Assembly (NCBI GenBank): GCA_016935615.1
Contig: JAFGQO010000117.1
Span: forward strand, 1 to 52,362
Direction of reading: 5' to 3'
Source: Bacteroidales bacterium
GTDB taxonomy: Bacteria; Bacteroidota; Bacteroidia; Bacteroidales; UBA10428
DNA length: 52,362 nt
This document shows positions 25,709 through 35,371 of the stretch, piece after piece. Positions within the stretch are counted from its first letter, which is position 1. Each line of letters starts with the position of its first letter. The notes beneath the pieces are model-generated. The model was not told the origin of the DNA and ran no database searches. It saw nothing but the letters and a program-made list of their open reading frames with translations. Made by a program: the position numbers and the translations under genes.

Positions 25709-27550
25709 ATGTTACGGCCAATAGTATCACTTTTCATATTGATTGTGTTTACACTACCTATGCAGGCAAAAGGTTGGCGTGCAGGAGCAGATAGTTTAAT
25801 ACGGATCCTCGAAAACGAAACATCAGATACCGGCAAGATCAATCTTTGTCTGCATATCAATGGATTGTTGCAGACCAATAAACCTGTTGAGGCTTTTTCT
25901 TATGCAGTAGAAGCAAAAAAAACAGCAGAAAAAATACAGGATAAAAAACTTATTGTTTTAAGCATTTTACGGCATTGCGATTTCTATTCTCTGATCGGTG
26001 AATATACCACATCGCTTGAAATGGCATACGATGCACTGGAAATTGCCGGAGAAGATTACAAGCTAATTACGTTGTGTCATAACCGTATCGGTACAGTCCA
26101 TGCTTCACTCAACAACTTCGGAAAAACACTCTATCACAATAAAAAATCGCTTTACAATAGTTCAAAATCAGGAGATTCCGCCTTTATTATCGTGGATATG
26201 CATAATGTCGGGCTGGTTTATATCAACCTTGAAATGTATGATTCGGCATTATACTACCTGCGTAAAACCAATGAATATGAGATCTCCAAAACCGGAAAAC
26301 CCGATCCATATTCTCTAAGCAATATCGGAAATGTTTTTCTGGCTACGGGAGACTATGATTCTGCCCTGTATTATCACCTTGAAGCATATAAATACGATTC
26401 AATTCATGATCAGAAATATCTGATGTGTCTTGACCAGCAATACATTTCTGATACATACCTGAAAATGAAGAAATATGGTAAAGCAAGAAGTTATGCTTTT
26501 AAATCAATAGCACTGGCAGAAGAACTCGATGCTTACGATATTAATATAGATAACTATGAAGTGATGTATAAAATATTCCGGGCTGAAGGAAACTATGAAA
26601 AAGCTTTGGATTATGCCTTATTGTATAGTGAGATGAAGAATACTCTACACGAAAAAACAAAACAATCACTCATACAAGGTCTGGAAACAAAATACAAAGT
26701 GAAAGAACAGGAAAACAAGCTGAAACTGCTTGTGAAGCAAAAAAAATTGTTCATTATCCTGACGATACTGTCAATACTGTTATTGCTAAGCATGATCATC
26801 ACTTTTATTTTGGTAACACGCCGACAGAACCTGAATAGGAAGTTGATGAAAGAACTTCAACAGGCTAACGAATCAAAAGAAAAACTTATTTCAATAATAG
26901 GGCATGATCTGAGAGGTTCGGTAGGATCATTGCGCAGCGCAGCAAAAGCTATATCCGAAGGAATGACAAATCTGGATGATACCAGGCATTTGCTGGAAAA
27001 TTTTTATCCTGTGGCTGACACAACGTATGATCTGCTTGAGAATCTGCTTACCTGGACAAAGTACAACAAAGAAAAGATCCTGCCATCATTTGAAAATACG
27101 AATCTGAAACAACTGGCTGATAAATCCATTGAACATACACATCACCTTGCAACAGCAAAATCTATTTCAGTAATAAATAACATTGAAGATGTTGCTGTAG
27201 CAGCAGATAAAAATATGATCCTTTCCATCATTCGTAATTTGCTAACGAATGCAATTAAATTTTCGCACCAGAAAAGTGAAGTTCATTTGAATTCACACAT
27301 TGAAAATGACTATGTTGTTGTTTCTATACATGACGACGGAATAGGTATTGAGCCCAAAGTACTGGATCAGCTGCTTAAAAATCCTGAAGTATTTCAATCG
27401 CCCGGAACATCCGGTGAGAGAGGCTCAGGACTCGGTATTTCAATTTGTAAAACCTTCCTTGAATCGCACAACGGCAGGATCTGGGCCGAAAGCAATTTCG
27501 GAGAAGGCAGCACATTCTATTTCAGCCTTCCTCTGAAGCGGGCACAATAG
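25709..27550 (+). CDS. TPR-containing membrane sensor histidine kinase
   Basis: From ATG 25709 the product has 613 residues and a signal peptide (MLRPIVSLFILIVFTLPMQA); a TTG at 25622, overlapping the polymerase stop, would give a longer poor start. About 310 periplasmic residues form tetratricopeptide repeats (ALYYLRKTNEYE, GDYDSALYYHLEAYKYD), then one transmembrane helix (about 346-370), a short coiled coil, a HisKA-like domain with IIGHDLRGSVGSLR (phospho-acceptor His near 398) and an ATPase domain (LLTNAIKFS, DDGIGIE, GERGSGLGISICKTF). It phosphorylates a response regulator in answer to an unknown periplasmic signal. No regulator gene is adjacent, so it is an orphan kinase. It follows the polymerase gene by 83 bases, likely by chance. 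Confidence 0.92.
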   Translation: MLRPIVSLFILIVFTLPMQAKGWRAGADSLIRILENETSDTGKINLCLHINGLLQTNKPVEAFSYAVEAKKTAEKIQDKKLIVLSILRHCDFYSLIGEYTTSLEMAYDALEIAGEDYKLITLCHNRIGTVHASLNNFGKTLYHNKKSLYNSSKSGDSAFIIVDMHNVGLVYINLEMYDSALYYLRKTNEYEISKTGKPDPYSLSNIGNVFLATGDYDSALYYHLEAYKYDSIHDQKYLMCLDQQYISDTYLKMKKYGKARSYAFKSIALAEELDAYDINIDNYEVMYKIFRAEGNYEKALDYALLYSEMKNTLHEKTKQSLIQGLETKYKVKEQENKLKLLVKQKKLFIILTILSILLLLSMIITFILVTRRQNLNRKLMKELQQANESKEKLISIIGHDLRGSVGSLRSAAKAISEGMTNLDDTRHLLENFYPVADTTYDLLENLLTWTKYNKEKILPSFENTNLKQLADKSIEHTHHLATAKSISVINNIEDVAVAADKNMILSIIRNLLTNAIKFSHQKSEVHLNSHIENDYVVVSIHDDGIGIEPKVLDQLLKNPEVFQSPGTSGERGSGLGISICKTFLESHNGRIWAESNFGEGSTFYFSLPLKRAQ

Positions 27551-27917
27551 TCTGCTCTTTTTCATTTTTAAAATACTGTTTGTAAATGTGGTCTGAAAAT
27601 TGATAATAAAATCAACAGGTCAGATTTTGAAACAAAATCTATCCTTTATACATTTACTATAATGATTAATTTATTGCGGGACTCACTTTTAATCATTATG
27701 AAATCTTAAATGAAACAAATGTTTAATAATTTGAATTTTAATACCTAATGTTTTTATAAATCTTTGAGCTTTAGTGTCTTAGTGGCAAAAAATATTTTTG
27801 CCATAAAATAATGAAGACTCTATTCCTGATGTATTGGAACAACAAATAAATATTTTATTAAGTTTAATCGTACAAGAGATTATATTGATCAATAAAAAAT
27901 TCATAAAAATATCACCT
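27551..27917. other. Intergenic, no gene; one short hairpin
   Basis: AT-rich, no gene. TGGCAAAAA (27783-27791) pairs with TTTTTGCCA (27795-27803) around a three-base loop. Just before it CTTTAGTGTCTTAGTGGC resembles motifs at 17.4 and 36.8 kb. The stem is short and has an A/T-rich arm, so it could act as a terminator for the kinase gene although it is 230 bases away. Confidence 0.5.
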
Positions 27918-28361
27918 ATGAAATGGTTTGTTTCTGCACTGATCATCCTGTGGCTTCCCGGATTACTTCCCGCACAGGAAACCGGCTGTGTATCCGGATC
28001 TTGTCTTGACGGGACCGGTAAATATGTTTATGAAAACGGCTATGTTTACCAGGGCAATTTTGTGGATGGAAAACGCAGTGGCCTTGGCACTCTGAATACA
28101 CCGGATGGCGATAAATATGACGGCATGTGGGAAAATGATGTTTTCCACGGTCAGGGAACCTATACATGGGCCGATGGTTCCAAATATACCGGAGAATGGA
28201 AAAACGGGGTGCAGGATGGCTATGGTATTTATTTCTATACGAATGGAGATAAATACACCGGATATTTTGTCAACAACAAATTCCACGGAAAAGGAAAATA
28301 CACCTGGGCTGATGGTACGGTTCAGGAAGGAATATACGAGAACGGAGCTTTTAAAGAATGA
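27918..28361 (+). CDS. Secreted MORN-repeat protein
   Basis: From ATG 27918 the product has 147 residues with a signal peptide (MKWFVSALIILWLPGLLPAQ); an in-frame upstream ATG at 27834 would bury it. Four to five MORN repeats fill the mature part, for example YQGNFVDGKRSGLGTL, YDGMWENDVFHGQGTY, YTGEWKNGVQDGYGIY and YTGYFVNNKFHGKGKY. MORN repeats form a beta-strand meander that binds proteins or lipids. Such small secreted versions are common in Bacteroidota and have no known role. It is convergent with the PPC-domain gene, the stops lying 16 bases apart. Confidence 0.9.
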   Translation: MKWFVSALIILWLPGLLPAQETGCVSGSCLDGTGKYVYENGYVYQGNFVDGKRSGLGTLNTPDGDKYDGMWENDVFHGQGTYTWADGSKYTGEWKNGVQDGYGIYFYTNGDKYTGYFVNNKFHGKGKYTWADGTVQEGIYENGAFKE

Positions 28362-28377
28362 GTGGCAATTCCTCGTA

Positions 28378-28827
28378 TTACATCTCCGGTTGTAAGAGCT
28401 CAAAACCGGTTTGGGTATCGGGCTTTCTGGTAGCCTTGCAATCGACAAGCTCTGTAATTATCACTTCCATGATATGCGAGACTATTACTCCTTCCCTTAT
28501 CTCTCCGCATAGAGTAGTATTTTTTCTTCCGCACACAGGATGACAATGTAATTTGGGTATTCCCTGCTCATTCCTGAAAATTGTACCAATGCCAACTGCT
28601 TCATGCATTTCATCAAGTGTTATAACAACAGGAACGATTTTAGATGATCTGCCTTGTTTTGGGCCCACAATCAATTTGCTGCCTTTATCTGCAACTCCAA
28701 TCATCCGGACTTTTGCCGAATGTATTTCTTTCTTCATTGCAAAATTTTCAATCTGCTCCTGAACTGTTTCACCGTCTTCCAATCTTAAGACAAATACCCT
28801 GCCTTCAGCTGTTTCTGTATATTTCAT
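28378..28827 (-). CDS. PPC/DUF296-domain protein
   Basis: The 149-residue product matches the stand-alone bacterial PPC (plants and prokaryotes conserved, DUF296) fold: start RVFVLRLEDGETVQEQIENF, a G-V-A core, then IPKLHCHPVCGRKNTTLCGEI, where the His pair with Cys corresponds to the conserved metal-binding segment. Plant relatives are AT-hook DNA-binding proteins; bacterial ones lack the AT-hook, form trimers and have no settled function. No signal peptide, so cytoplasmic. No neighbour suggests a pathway. Confidence 0.85.
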   Translation of the reverse strand: MKYTETAEGRVFVLRLEDGETVQEQIENFAMKKEIHSAKVRMIGVADKGSKLIVGPKQGRSSKIVPVVITLDEMHEAVGIGTIFRNEQGIPKLHCHPVCGRKNTTLCGEIREGVIVSHIMEVIITELVDCKATRKPDTQTGFELLQPEM

Positions 28828-28984
28828 TCTTAGTGCTTATGAATTTGTTTCACCTGTTAAAAATTATTTAAACAACAATTCGGGCTTCTTCTCATTATAA
28901 TATTAAATTTAGAAATGACATTTACTGCAAGAGTACCTGATTTTTAGTAATTATAATTATATTCGATTGTTGAAATCGGCCAAT

Positions 28985-30826
28985 ATGAAACGCAGGTTTT
29001 TATCAGATAGAACACTTACTGAATTCCTTATTGATTTACTCTATTATCTCATTTTTGGAATTTTCTTTTTTATAATCATTTTTAAAGTATATTCTCCTGA
29101 GTTGATCTATCTCAAATTACAACCTTTTTTTGCCTTTGATACCTCCTTTTTTGATTATTACCAGACTTTGCATAATTCGAATATTATTCTTGTGTCAGAG
29201 TTCTTCCTGCAATTTCTGTATTACCCGGTTTCGGGAAGTCTGATCCTATCGCTTCTCTTGCTCCTGCTTTCTTTTATCTATAGAAAAATATTTAAGCTCA
29301 CAGAAAATAAAGGTCTTAAAGGTATTGAATTTATTCCTGCATTATTCATGCTTATATCACTTAAAACATATGCTTCCGGCCTTGAAACACTTATGATCTT
29401 TATTGTCTCGGGAATTTTTTTTATTGGAAGCCGCTCACTGGATAAAACAAAAACATGGATAAGTTTAACTTATAAAATTGCTTCGCTCATTGTCCTGTTT
29501 TTTATTTTCGATTTGCTTGTAGCATTCTCTTTAATGATATTTTATGTTTTGGATGCGGTTTTTATTTCAAAAACATCAAAAAAATACCTGCACATTCCGG
29601 TACCATTACTCGTATTCGCTTTCCTTACCTGGTATTTTAAAGGATTACAAATAAGTAAAGTGATATTTTACGAAGCATCACCGGCTAATCCGCGAATACT
29701 TATTTCGGGATTCTGGAAAATTATTGTATTTCATGCTGCTGCAGTCTTTCTTATTGGTCTGTTTTCATATTTGCCAAAACTTACAAACCTCTTGCGTAAA
29801 ATTCCGATATTCATCAGAGGGACCTGGATATTTTTTGTTCTTGCAGGTCTTTCCGCTGTCTTTTTTCAAACCCTGTATGTGAATAATACCAGGCACAATG
29901 CAGAAATCGAATACTATGCAAACAGGAACAATTGGAAGAAAGTGCTGAGTTACAAAGATGTAGTCGGGCTAAACGACAGAATTTCCCGCTTTTTATTGAA
30001 TCGGGCACTTTATCATACGGGCAATATGTCCCAGGATCTATTCAGTGTTCCTCAGGAATGGGGTGAACATACCCTTTTGTTAACGATGATCTTTAACAGG
30101 GAAAGTACCTTACAAAACAGCGACTTATTTTTTAACATGGGATTTGTTAAAGCCGCTGAATATTGGGCATTAGAGGCCCAGACAAATGAGGTGTATTCTC
30201 CAAAATTAATAATCAGACTTGCAACATGTGCAATTTTGTTACAGGATTTCCCCGTTGCTAAAAAATACCTTGATATACTGCATAAATCCATCATCTATAA
30301 AAAGAAAGCAAATGATCTGTATAACTGCCTGAGTAAAAAAGGAGCCTCTGAATTGAAAAACGATCTTTTTGGAGAGAGGATGATAAAATATGATATAGTA
30401 TTCATTAATAATCATCATCCTGATCTTGATCTTATTCAAATATTGGATCAGGACAAAAACAACAAAATGGCTTTTGAGTATTTGATGTCCTATTATTTAC
30501 TTACGAACAATTTAGGCCTGTTTCAAAAATATTTAACGCCCTATATAAATAATTTCGGGTATAAAAAACTCCCAAAAACTTATCAGGAAGCCATGCTCTT
30601 AATGTACCTTAGCACAAATACCCCTGCAGAACAATATATGTCTGTTATTGATAAAAGTGTGATGAACAGATTCTCTGAATTTAACAAGACCCTGATTGAG
30701 TATAACATGAATTTAAAACGGGCAAGAAAAGATCTGAAAAGGAATTTTGGTGATACATATTGGTATTATCTTCGGTATATTAGTCCGAAGGTATCGGGAA
30801 CAAAAGTTAAAAAGAAAGTGATATGA
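28985..30826 (+). CDS. Large multi-pass membrane protein (DUF6057-like)
   Basis: From ATG 28985 the product has 613 residues (a TTG at 28967 is an alternative). The N-terminal half has about eight to ten transmembrane helices (LIDLLYYLIFGIFFFIIIF, LILSLLLLLLSFIY and others); the C-terminal half is soluble and helical, with TPR-like stretches (KKYLDILHKSIIYKKKANDLY). It resembles the DUF6057 membrane proteins of Bacteroidota, although I recall this family only in outline. Its stop overlaps the start of the next gene (ATGA), so the two proteins are translated together and probably work together at the membrane. Function unknown. Confidence 0.75.
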   Translation: MKRRFLSDRTLTEFLIDLLYYLIFGIFFFIIIFKVYSPELIYLKLQPFFAFDTSFFDYYQTLHNSNIILVSEFFLQFLYYPVSGSLILSLLLLLLSFIYRKIFKLTENKGLKGIEFIPALFMLISLKTYASGLETLMIFIVSGIFFIGSRSLDKTKTWISLTYKIASLIVLFFIFDLLVAFSLMIFYVLDAVFISKTSKKYLHIPVPLLVFAFLTWYFKGLQISKVIFYEASPANPRILISGFWKIIVFHAAAVFLIGLFSYLPKLTNLLRKIPIFIRGTWIFFVLAGLSAVFFQTLYVNNTRHNAEIEYYANRNNWKKVLSYKDVVGLNDRISRFLLNRALYHTGNMSQDLFSVPQEWGEHTLLLTMIFNRESTLQNSDLFFNMGFVKAAEYWALEAQTNEVYSPKLIIRLATCAILLQDFPVAKKYLDILHKSIIYKKKANDLYNCLSKKGASELKNDLFGERMIKYDIVFINNHHPDLDLIQILDQDKNNKMAFEYLMSYYLLTNNLGLFQKYLTPYINNFGYKKLPKTYQEAMLLMYLSTNTPAEQYMSVIDKSVMNRFSEFNKTLIEYNMNLKRARKDLKRNFGDTYWYYLRYISPKVSGTKVKKKVI

Positions 30827-32379
30827 ATCGGGCAAATGCATTAAATATATTCTTATTATGTATATTCTGTTTTATGCTCTCGTGCGGAGATTCTTCATAC
30901 AAAAACGCTGTTCATTATGATACAATGCCTGAAATTTTCCCCGATTATACAGACATTGTATTGCCTCCGAACATAGCTCCGGTCAATTTTATAATTCAGG
31001 AACCGGGCACCTTATTTGTGGTGAAATTCAATTCTGATAAATCCTCCGGATTTGTAGTAAAATCGAGTGTGCCTGAAATCGAAATACCCATTAAAAAGTG
31101 GAAAAAACTATTAGAAAAAAATACAGGCAAAACAATTCGTATTGAGATCGTTGTTAAAGACAGCAACAACGTCTGGAAACAATTTGAATGCATTGAAAAC
31201 CGGATTGCCAAAGATCCTGTTGATCCTTTTATTGTCTATCGAAGAATAAATCCGGGAATGGTTCTTTGGGAAAATATGGCAATCGTACAGCGGAGTCTTG
31301 AAGATTTTTTTGAAAAAGATATTATCTCCAATCAAAACACAGAAAAGAACTGTATTCATTGTCATTCTTTCCGGAACAGGGATCCGAACAGTATGATTTT
31401 GCATATGCGAAGGTCGCCAAGCGGAACGTTAATAAAGACGAAGAACAAAACCCTGTGGCTATCAACAAAAACTCGCTATACCCTTTCTTCCTTTGTTTAT
31501 CCGGCATGGCATCCGGGCGGACAATACATAGCTTTTTCCACCAACCTTATTCATCAGAATTTCTTTGGAAGCGGCGAAAGGATCAATCATGTCAGAGACA
31601 ACGCATCAGATATAGTAATTTATGATCTGTATAATAATGAAGTATTCACAACGCCGGAAATAGCTTCAAAAAACTTTGAAAATATGCCTTCATGGTCTCC
31701 CGATGGCAATTTTTTATATTACATCCAAGCCGATTATAAATACAAACACATGCATGATAGTGTTGAAAAATATGATTTGCTGCGTATTGAATTTGATCAG
31801 GAGAATAAAAGATGGGGAGAAGCTGAAATGCTTGTGTCTTCAGAAAAAATAAATAAGAGTGTTTCATACCCGCAAGTATCGCCCGATGGAAAATATGTAC
31901 TTTTCTGTCTGGCTGATTACGGTTATTTTAATATAAACAACTCTTCCAGCGATTTATATATTCTTGATTTCAGTAAGGATACATTAATTAAATTGCCTGT
32001 AAACAGTGAATATACCGAGAGTTTCCCTTCCTGGTCGGGCAATGGACACTGGATCCTTTTTGCAAGCAAACGCTTCGATGGAATGTTCACACTCCCTTTT
32101 TTGAGCTATGTTGATTCAACCGGAACCGCACATAAGCCGTTTGTAATACCGTTTGAAAAACCTGTTTCCTATTATACACGCCTGACAAATATGAACAGAC
32201 CTGTTTTTCTTGAAGGAAAGGTTGAATGTACTCAAAAGGAATTGCTGGAAATTGCATACTCCGATCCAGAAATGGTCATTTTTGACTCAATTCATGTGCA
32301 GATCGATGCATTGGCTGGTGCCACAGCAAATGTTGCATCATCAATCGATGAGTCGACTTCCCTGTACAAAAAAAACTGA
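30823..32379 (+). CDS. Beta-propeller (TolB/PD40-like) lipoprotein with a CxxCH haem-binding motif
   Basis: The 518-residue product is a lipoprotein (IFCFMLSC, Cys21). After a beta-rich N-terminal region it contains NCIHCHSFRNRD with Cys177, Cys180 and His181, a c-type haem attachment motif, then PD40/TolB-like propeller blades (WHPGGQYIAFSTN, WSPDGNFLYYIQ, VSPDGKYVLFCLADYG, WSGNGHWILFASKR). CxxCH together with such blades has led to annotation as cytochrome-related in other Bacteroidota. Four bases overlap with the membrane protein gene upstream. It may be a surface or periplasmic partner of that protein; electron transfer is possible but unproven, since a single CxxCH can also bind other metals. 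Confidence 0.8.
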   Translation: MNRANALNIFLLCIFCFMLSCGDSSYKNAVHYDTMPEIFPDYTDIVLPPNIAPVNFIIQEPGTLFVVKFNSDKSSGFVVKSSVPEIEIPIKKWKKLLEKNTGKTIRIEIVVKDSNNVWKQFECIENRIAKDPVDPFIVYRRINPGMVLWENMAIVQRSLEDFFEKDIISNQNTEKNCIHCHSFRNRDPNSMILHMRRSPSGTLIKTKNKTLWLSTKTRYTLSSFVYPAWHPGGQYIAFSTNLIHQNFFGSGERINHVRDNASDIVIYDLYNNEVFTTPEIASKNFENMPSWSPDGNFLYYIQADYKYKHMHDSVEKYDLLRIEFDQENKRWGEAEMLVSSEKINKSVSYPQVSPDGKYVLFCLADYGYFNINNSSSDLYILDFSKDTLIKLPVNSEYTESFPSWSGNGHWILFASKRFDGMFTLPFLSYVDSTGTAHKPFVIPFEKPVSYYTRLTNMNRPVFLEGKVECTQKELLEIAYSDPEMVIFDSIHVQIDALAGATANVASSIDESTSLYKKN

Positions 32380-32458
32380 CCGGAATTTGGTTCTCCTGCG
32401 CATTGTTTCAGCGATCAAAAAAATCTATGAAGAATGAGAGAAAACAAAAGCTGAACAA

Positions 32459-33100
32459 TCAGAAGCCGGGCACATAGACATATCCCGCAGGAGGTATAAG
32501 ACTGTTGGGATTATAATATCCGTTGTTTGTCCCCACATGGAATCCAATGGAGATGGATTCATTTATTTTAAAGTCAAGCCCCATCATCATTCCCTGATAG
32601 TTGTATCCATAAGGATAAGTAACACCTTCGGTTTTTGGCACATCGTTAATCGTTTTGTATACCGTTCCGCTTAAGGTAAGACGTGATGTCAGAAGATACG
32701 ACCCTTTCGCATACAGAAAAGCACGAGTCATCGGTAACATTCCATCTGAATACAGTTCCGATGATGGCAATACATAATAATTGGAACGTTCGATGGCGAC
32801 ACCGGCTGTCAATGCAAAACGAGGAGTAACGAGGTAAGTAAGACTTGGTGCTATATAAAACGAAGGTCCGTAAAAATTATTCGGTGAATAAGTGAATGAA
32901 GTCCCTGCTTCAAGATGAGGTTTTAATCTCTTTTCGGGTTTTACATCATTTTGTTCGTTTGCCGATTCATCCTGACCGGGAACTATTTCCAACTGATCGG
33001 GATCATTTTCAGCCTGATCTTCCTGTGCAATGCCCGTTTGATAAAAGCCATTCATAAGGATCAAAATAAGAGCCAAAAATCGTACCATACCAAACTTCAT
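32459..33100 (-). CDS. Probable outer-membrane beta-barrel protein
   Basis: The 213-residue product has a signal peptide (MVRFLALILILMNGFYQTGIAQ from Met5) and an acidic, low-complexity linker (about 27-55: EDQAENDPDQLEIVPGQ), then alternating strands typical of a small outer-membrane barrel (FTYSPNNFYGPSFYIAPSLTY, AFLYAKGSYLLTSRLTLSGTVY) and an aromatic last residue (VPGF). No enzyme motif. It is convergent with the propeller lipoprotein gene. A start at Met5 (33088) would suit the promoter better. Function unknown. Confidence 0.75.
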   Translation of the reverse strand: MKFGMVRFLALILILMNGFYQTGIAQEDQAENDPDQLEIVPGQDESANEQNDVKPEKRLKPHLEAGTSFTYSPNNFYGPSFYIAPSLTYLVTPRFALTAGVAIERSNYYVLPSSELYSDGMLPMTRAFLYAKGSYLLTSRLTLSGTVYKTINDVPKTEGVTYPYGYNYQGMMMGLDFKINESISIGFHVGTNNGYYNPNSLIPPAGYVYVPGF

Positions 33101-33111
33101 TTAATTCAATG

Positions 33112-33119
33112 CAAATATA
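33112..33119 (-). promoter_or_regulatory. Putative -7 box of the outer-membrane protein gene
   Basis: Minus strand TATATTTG matches TAnnTTTG fully. It lies 11 bases before the ATG at 33100, giving an almost leaderless mRNA, or a 17-base leader if Met5 is the start. No clear -33 TTTG was found. Confidence 0.45.
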
Positions 33120-33146
33120 CAACAATTCATGGTTTTTGTTCCATGC

Positions 33147-35351
33147 CTAATTTCTTTCAGCCCGACTTACAGAATAAATGCCTTTTATTGAAGACAGTTG
33201 AGATATTAATGCATCGAGATGTTGAATATTTCTTACAAGCAAATTGATCTTACCAATAAACATGCCTTCCTGTTCATCAATTGCTATTGATCTGACATTT
33301 ACCTTCAGGTCCTTGGCTAATACTTCGGATACGCTTTTTAATATTCTTGAATAGTCTTCTCCAGTAACAATTATGTTGACAGGAAATATTGGTTCCGGAC
33401 CTTTTCTTGTCCATTTGGCTTTTACTACTCTGTAACCATATTTGCCAATAAGCTGCACAGCATTGGGGCAATTGATCCTATGGATCTTTATACCCTCGTT
33501 GATCGTTACAAATCCAAAAATCGGGTCGCCCATTATGGGAGAACAACATTTGGCCAGTTTAAAGTCGATATTTGCGACTTTTTCATCAATGATCAGATAA
33601 TCTTCCGGAGGTGGTTTCTTTCCTGCCGGTTTTCTTGTTACTTCCAGATCCTCCAATACCGAAGTTTCATCTTCCGGCTTTTCTGCCTGAGCCGAAACGA
33701 CTTCCTTAACTTCCGAAAGATCTATCTTGTTCAATGAAATGTCGCAATAAAATTCCTGTGCATTTGGTAATTTATAATGTTTTAAAAGCTTTCTGATAGC
33801 ATCATCCGTATAATCAATTTTCCAGTTTTTAAACCTTCTTTTTATAATCTCTTTACCATTCTCAGCCTCTTTAACTTTATCTTCATTCAGTTGCTGACGA
33901 ATTTTCTTTTGCGCTTTGGAGGTAACAACAAAATTTAACCAATCCAGTTTTGGAAACTGATTCTTTGCAGTTAATATCTCAATCCTATCCCCATTCTGCA
34001 TTTTGTACCTGATGGGCATTGTTTTGCCGTTCACTCTTGCTCCTATGCATGTTGAACCTACATCCGTATGAATATCATAAGCAAAATCAAGTACCGAAGC
34101 ACCTTCAGGAAACTTTCTTAAATCACCTTTGGGTGTAAAAACAAAAATCTCTTTGGAATACAGACTCAACTTAAAATCGTCAATAAAACTATCTGCATCC
34201 GGTTCGGGTGTTTCAAGTATTTCTCTTATCTTCCGGAGCCACTCCTCAAGTCCCTGTTCCCCATCCAGGCCCTTGTATTTCCAGTGAGCTGCCACACCCT
34301 TCTCGGCTATTTCGTTCATCCTTTCTGTTCGTATCTGCACTTCCACCCACCTGCCATCCGGTCCGATCACAGTAGTATGAAGTGACTCATACCCATTGGT
34401 CTTGGGAATGGAAATCCAGTCCCTTAAACGCAATGGATTTGGTTGATATATATCAGTAACAGCTGAATATGCCTGCCAGCAATCAGCTTTCTCGTTTGTT
34501 AATTCACTTTTCAGAATAATCCTGATAGCAAATAAGTCATAAATATCCTCAAACTGAACCCCTTTACGCTTCATTTTGATCCAGATGGAAAAAATAGATT
34601 TCGGACGACCTATGATATCATAAACAAATCCTTGCTTATTGAGTGTATTCTTTAAAGGTTGAATAAACTCATCGATAAATTTATTCCTTGTCTTCATCGT
34701 TTCAGCAAGTTTTCTTGCTATCATGTTGTACTCTGATCTGTTGGTATATTTCAGAGAAATATCTTCCATTTCCGACTTGATGAGATACAATCCCAAACGA
34801 TGGGCCAGGGGCGCATACAAATAGGATGCTTCTGCAGCCACCCGGATCCGCTCTTCTTCAGTCATTTGCTTCATCTCACGCATAAGTTCAGTCTGCTCTG
34901 CAAGCCGAATAAGAATTACTCGTACATCTTTTGCCAGGCTTAACAGGAGTCTTCTGAAATTTTCTGCCTGCGAAGAAGTTGTCTCTTTCTTTATATCTGA
35001 AACCTTCGCCAGACCGTCAGCAATTGTTTCAACAGCATCACCAAAATTTTTTTTTATTGTATCCGCTGCGATCTTTTCTTTAACACGGGCATGATAAACA
35101 AACAAACCAATGATTGAAGTATATCCTAATCCGATTTCATTAACTGCAATTTTCGATGCATCAAGAACAGAAATGATCACGTCTTTTTTATAAAATGTTT
35201 TATCACCTTTTCTGTTTTCATGAAATAATAAAAATGCTTTTTCAAGAAGCTCATTCTGTTTTTCAATCATGGATTGATTAAGCCCTTCTAAAACATCATT
35301 ATAATATTCCAGGTATTTTTTATTCACACTATCAATTGAATAATCAGACAT
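33147..35351 (-). CDS. RelA/SpoT-type (p)ppGpp synthetase with inactive hydrolase domain
   Basis: The 734-residue product has the long RSH layout: pseudo-HD domain (1-190), synthetase (about 225-370: GRPKSIFSIWIKMKRKG, FEDIYDLFAIRIIL, GYESLHTTVIGPDGRWVEVQIRT, AEKGVAAHWKYKG), TGS (IFVFTPKGDLRKFPEGASVLD), and a C-terminal ACT domain. The hydrolase site is gone: the HDxxED motif position reads YHARVKEK (86-93), and the LADRLHNMRT motif reads LAEQTELMRE (150-159). It should therefore make but not degrade (p)ppGpp, the stringent-response alarmone, in answer to starved ribosomes; a separate bifunctional enzyme with a hydrolase is expected elsewhere. The short leader and strong promoter upstream suggest steady expression. 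Confidence 0.93.
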   Translation of the reverse strand: MSDYSIDSVNKKYLEYYNDVLEGLNQSMIEKQNELLEKAFLLFHENRKGDKTFYKKDVIISVLDASKIAVNEIGLGYTSIIGLFVYHARVKEKIAADTIKKNFGDAVETIADGLAKVSDIKKETTSSQAENFRRLLLSLAKDVRVILIRLAEQTELMREMKQMTEEERIRVAAEASYLYAPLAHRLGLYLIKSEMEDISLKYTNRSEYNMIARKLAETMKTRNKFIDEFIQPLKNTLNKQGFVYDIIGRPKSIFSIWIKMKRKGVQFEDIYDLFAIRIILKSELTNEKADCWQAYSAVTDIYQPNPLRLRDWISIPKTNGYESLHTTVIGPDGRWVEVQIRTERMNEIAEKGVAAHWKYKGLDGEQGLEEWLRKIREILETPEPDADSFIDDFKLSLYSKEIFVFTPKGDLRKFPEGASVLDFAYDIHTDVGSTCIGARVNGKTMPIRYKMQNGDRIEILTAKNQFPKLDWLNFVVTSKAQKKIRQQLNEDKVKEAENGKEIIKRRFKNWKIDYTDDAIRKLLKHYKLPNAQEFYCDISLNKIDLSEVKEVVSAQAEKPEDETSVLEDLEVTRKPAGKKPPPEDYLIIDEKVANIDFKLAKCCSPIMGDPIFGFVTINEGIKIHRINCPNAVQLIGKYGYRVVKAKWTRKGPEPIFPVNIIVTGEDYSRILKSVSEVLAKDLKVNVRSIAIDEQEGMFIGKINLLVRNIQHLDALISQLSSIKGIYSVSRAERN

Positions 35352-35371
35352 TCGCCAACGTTGATTTATTG

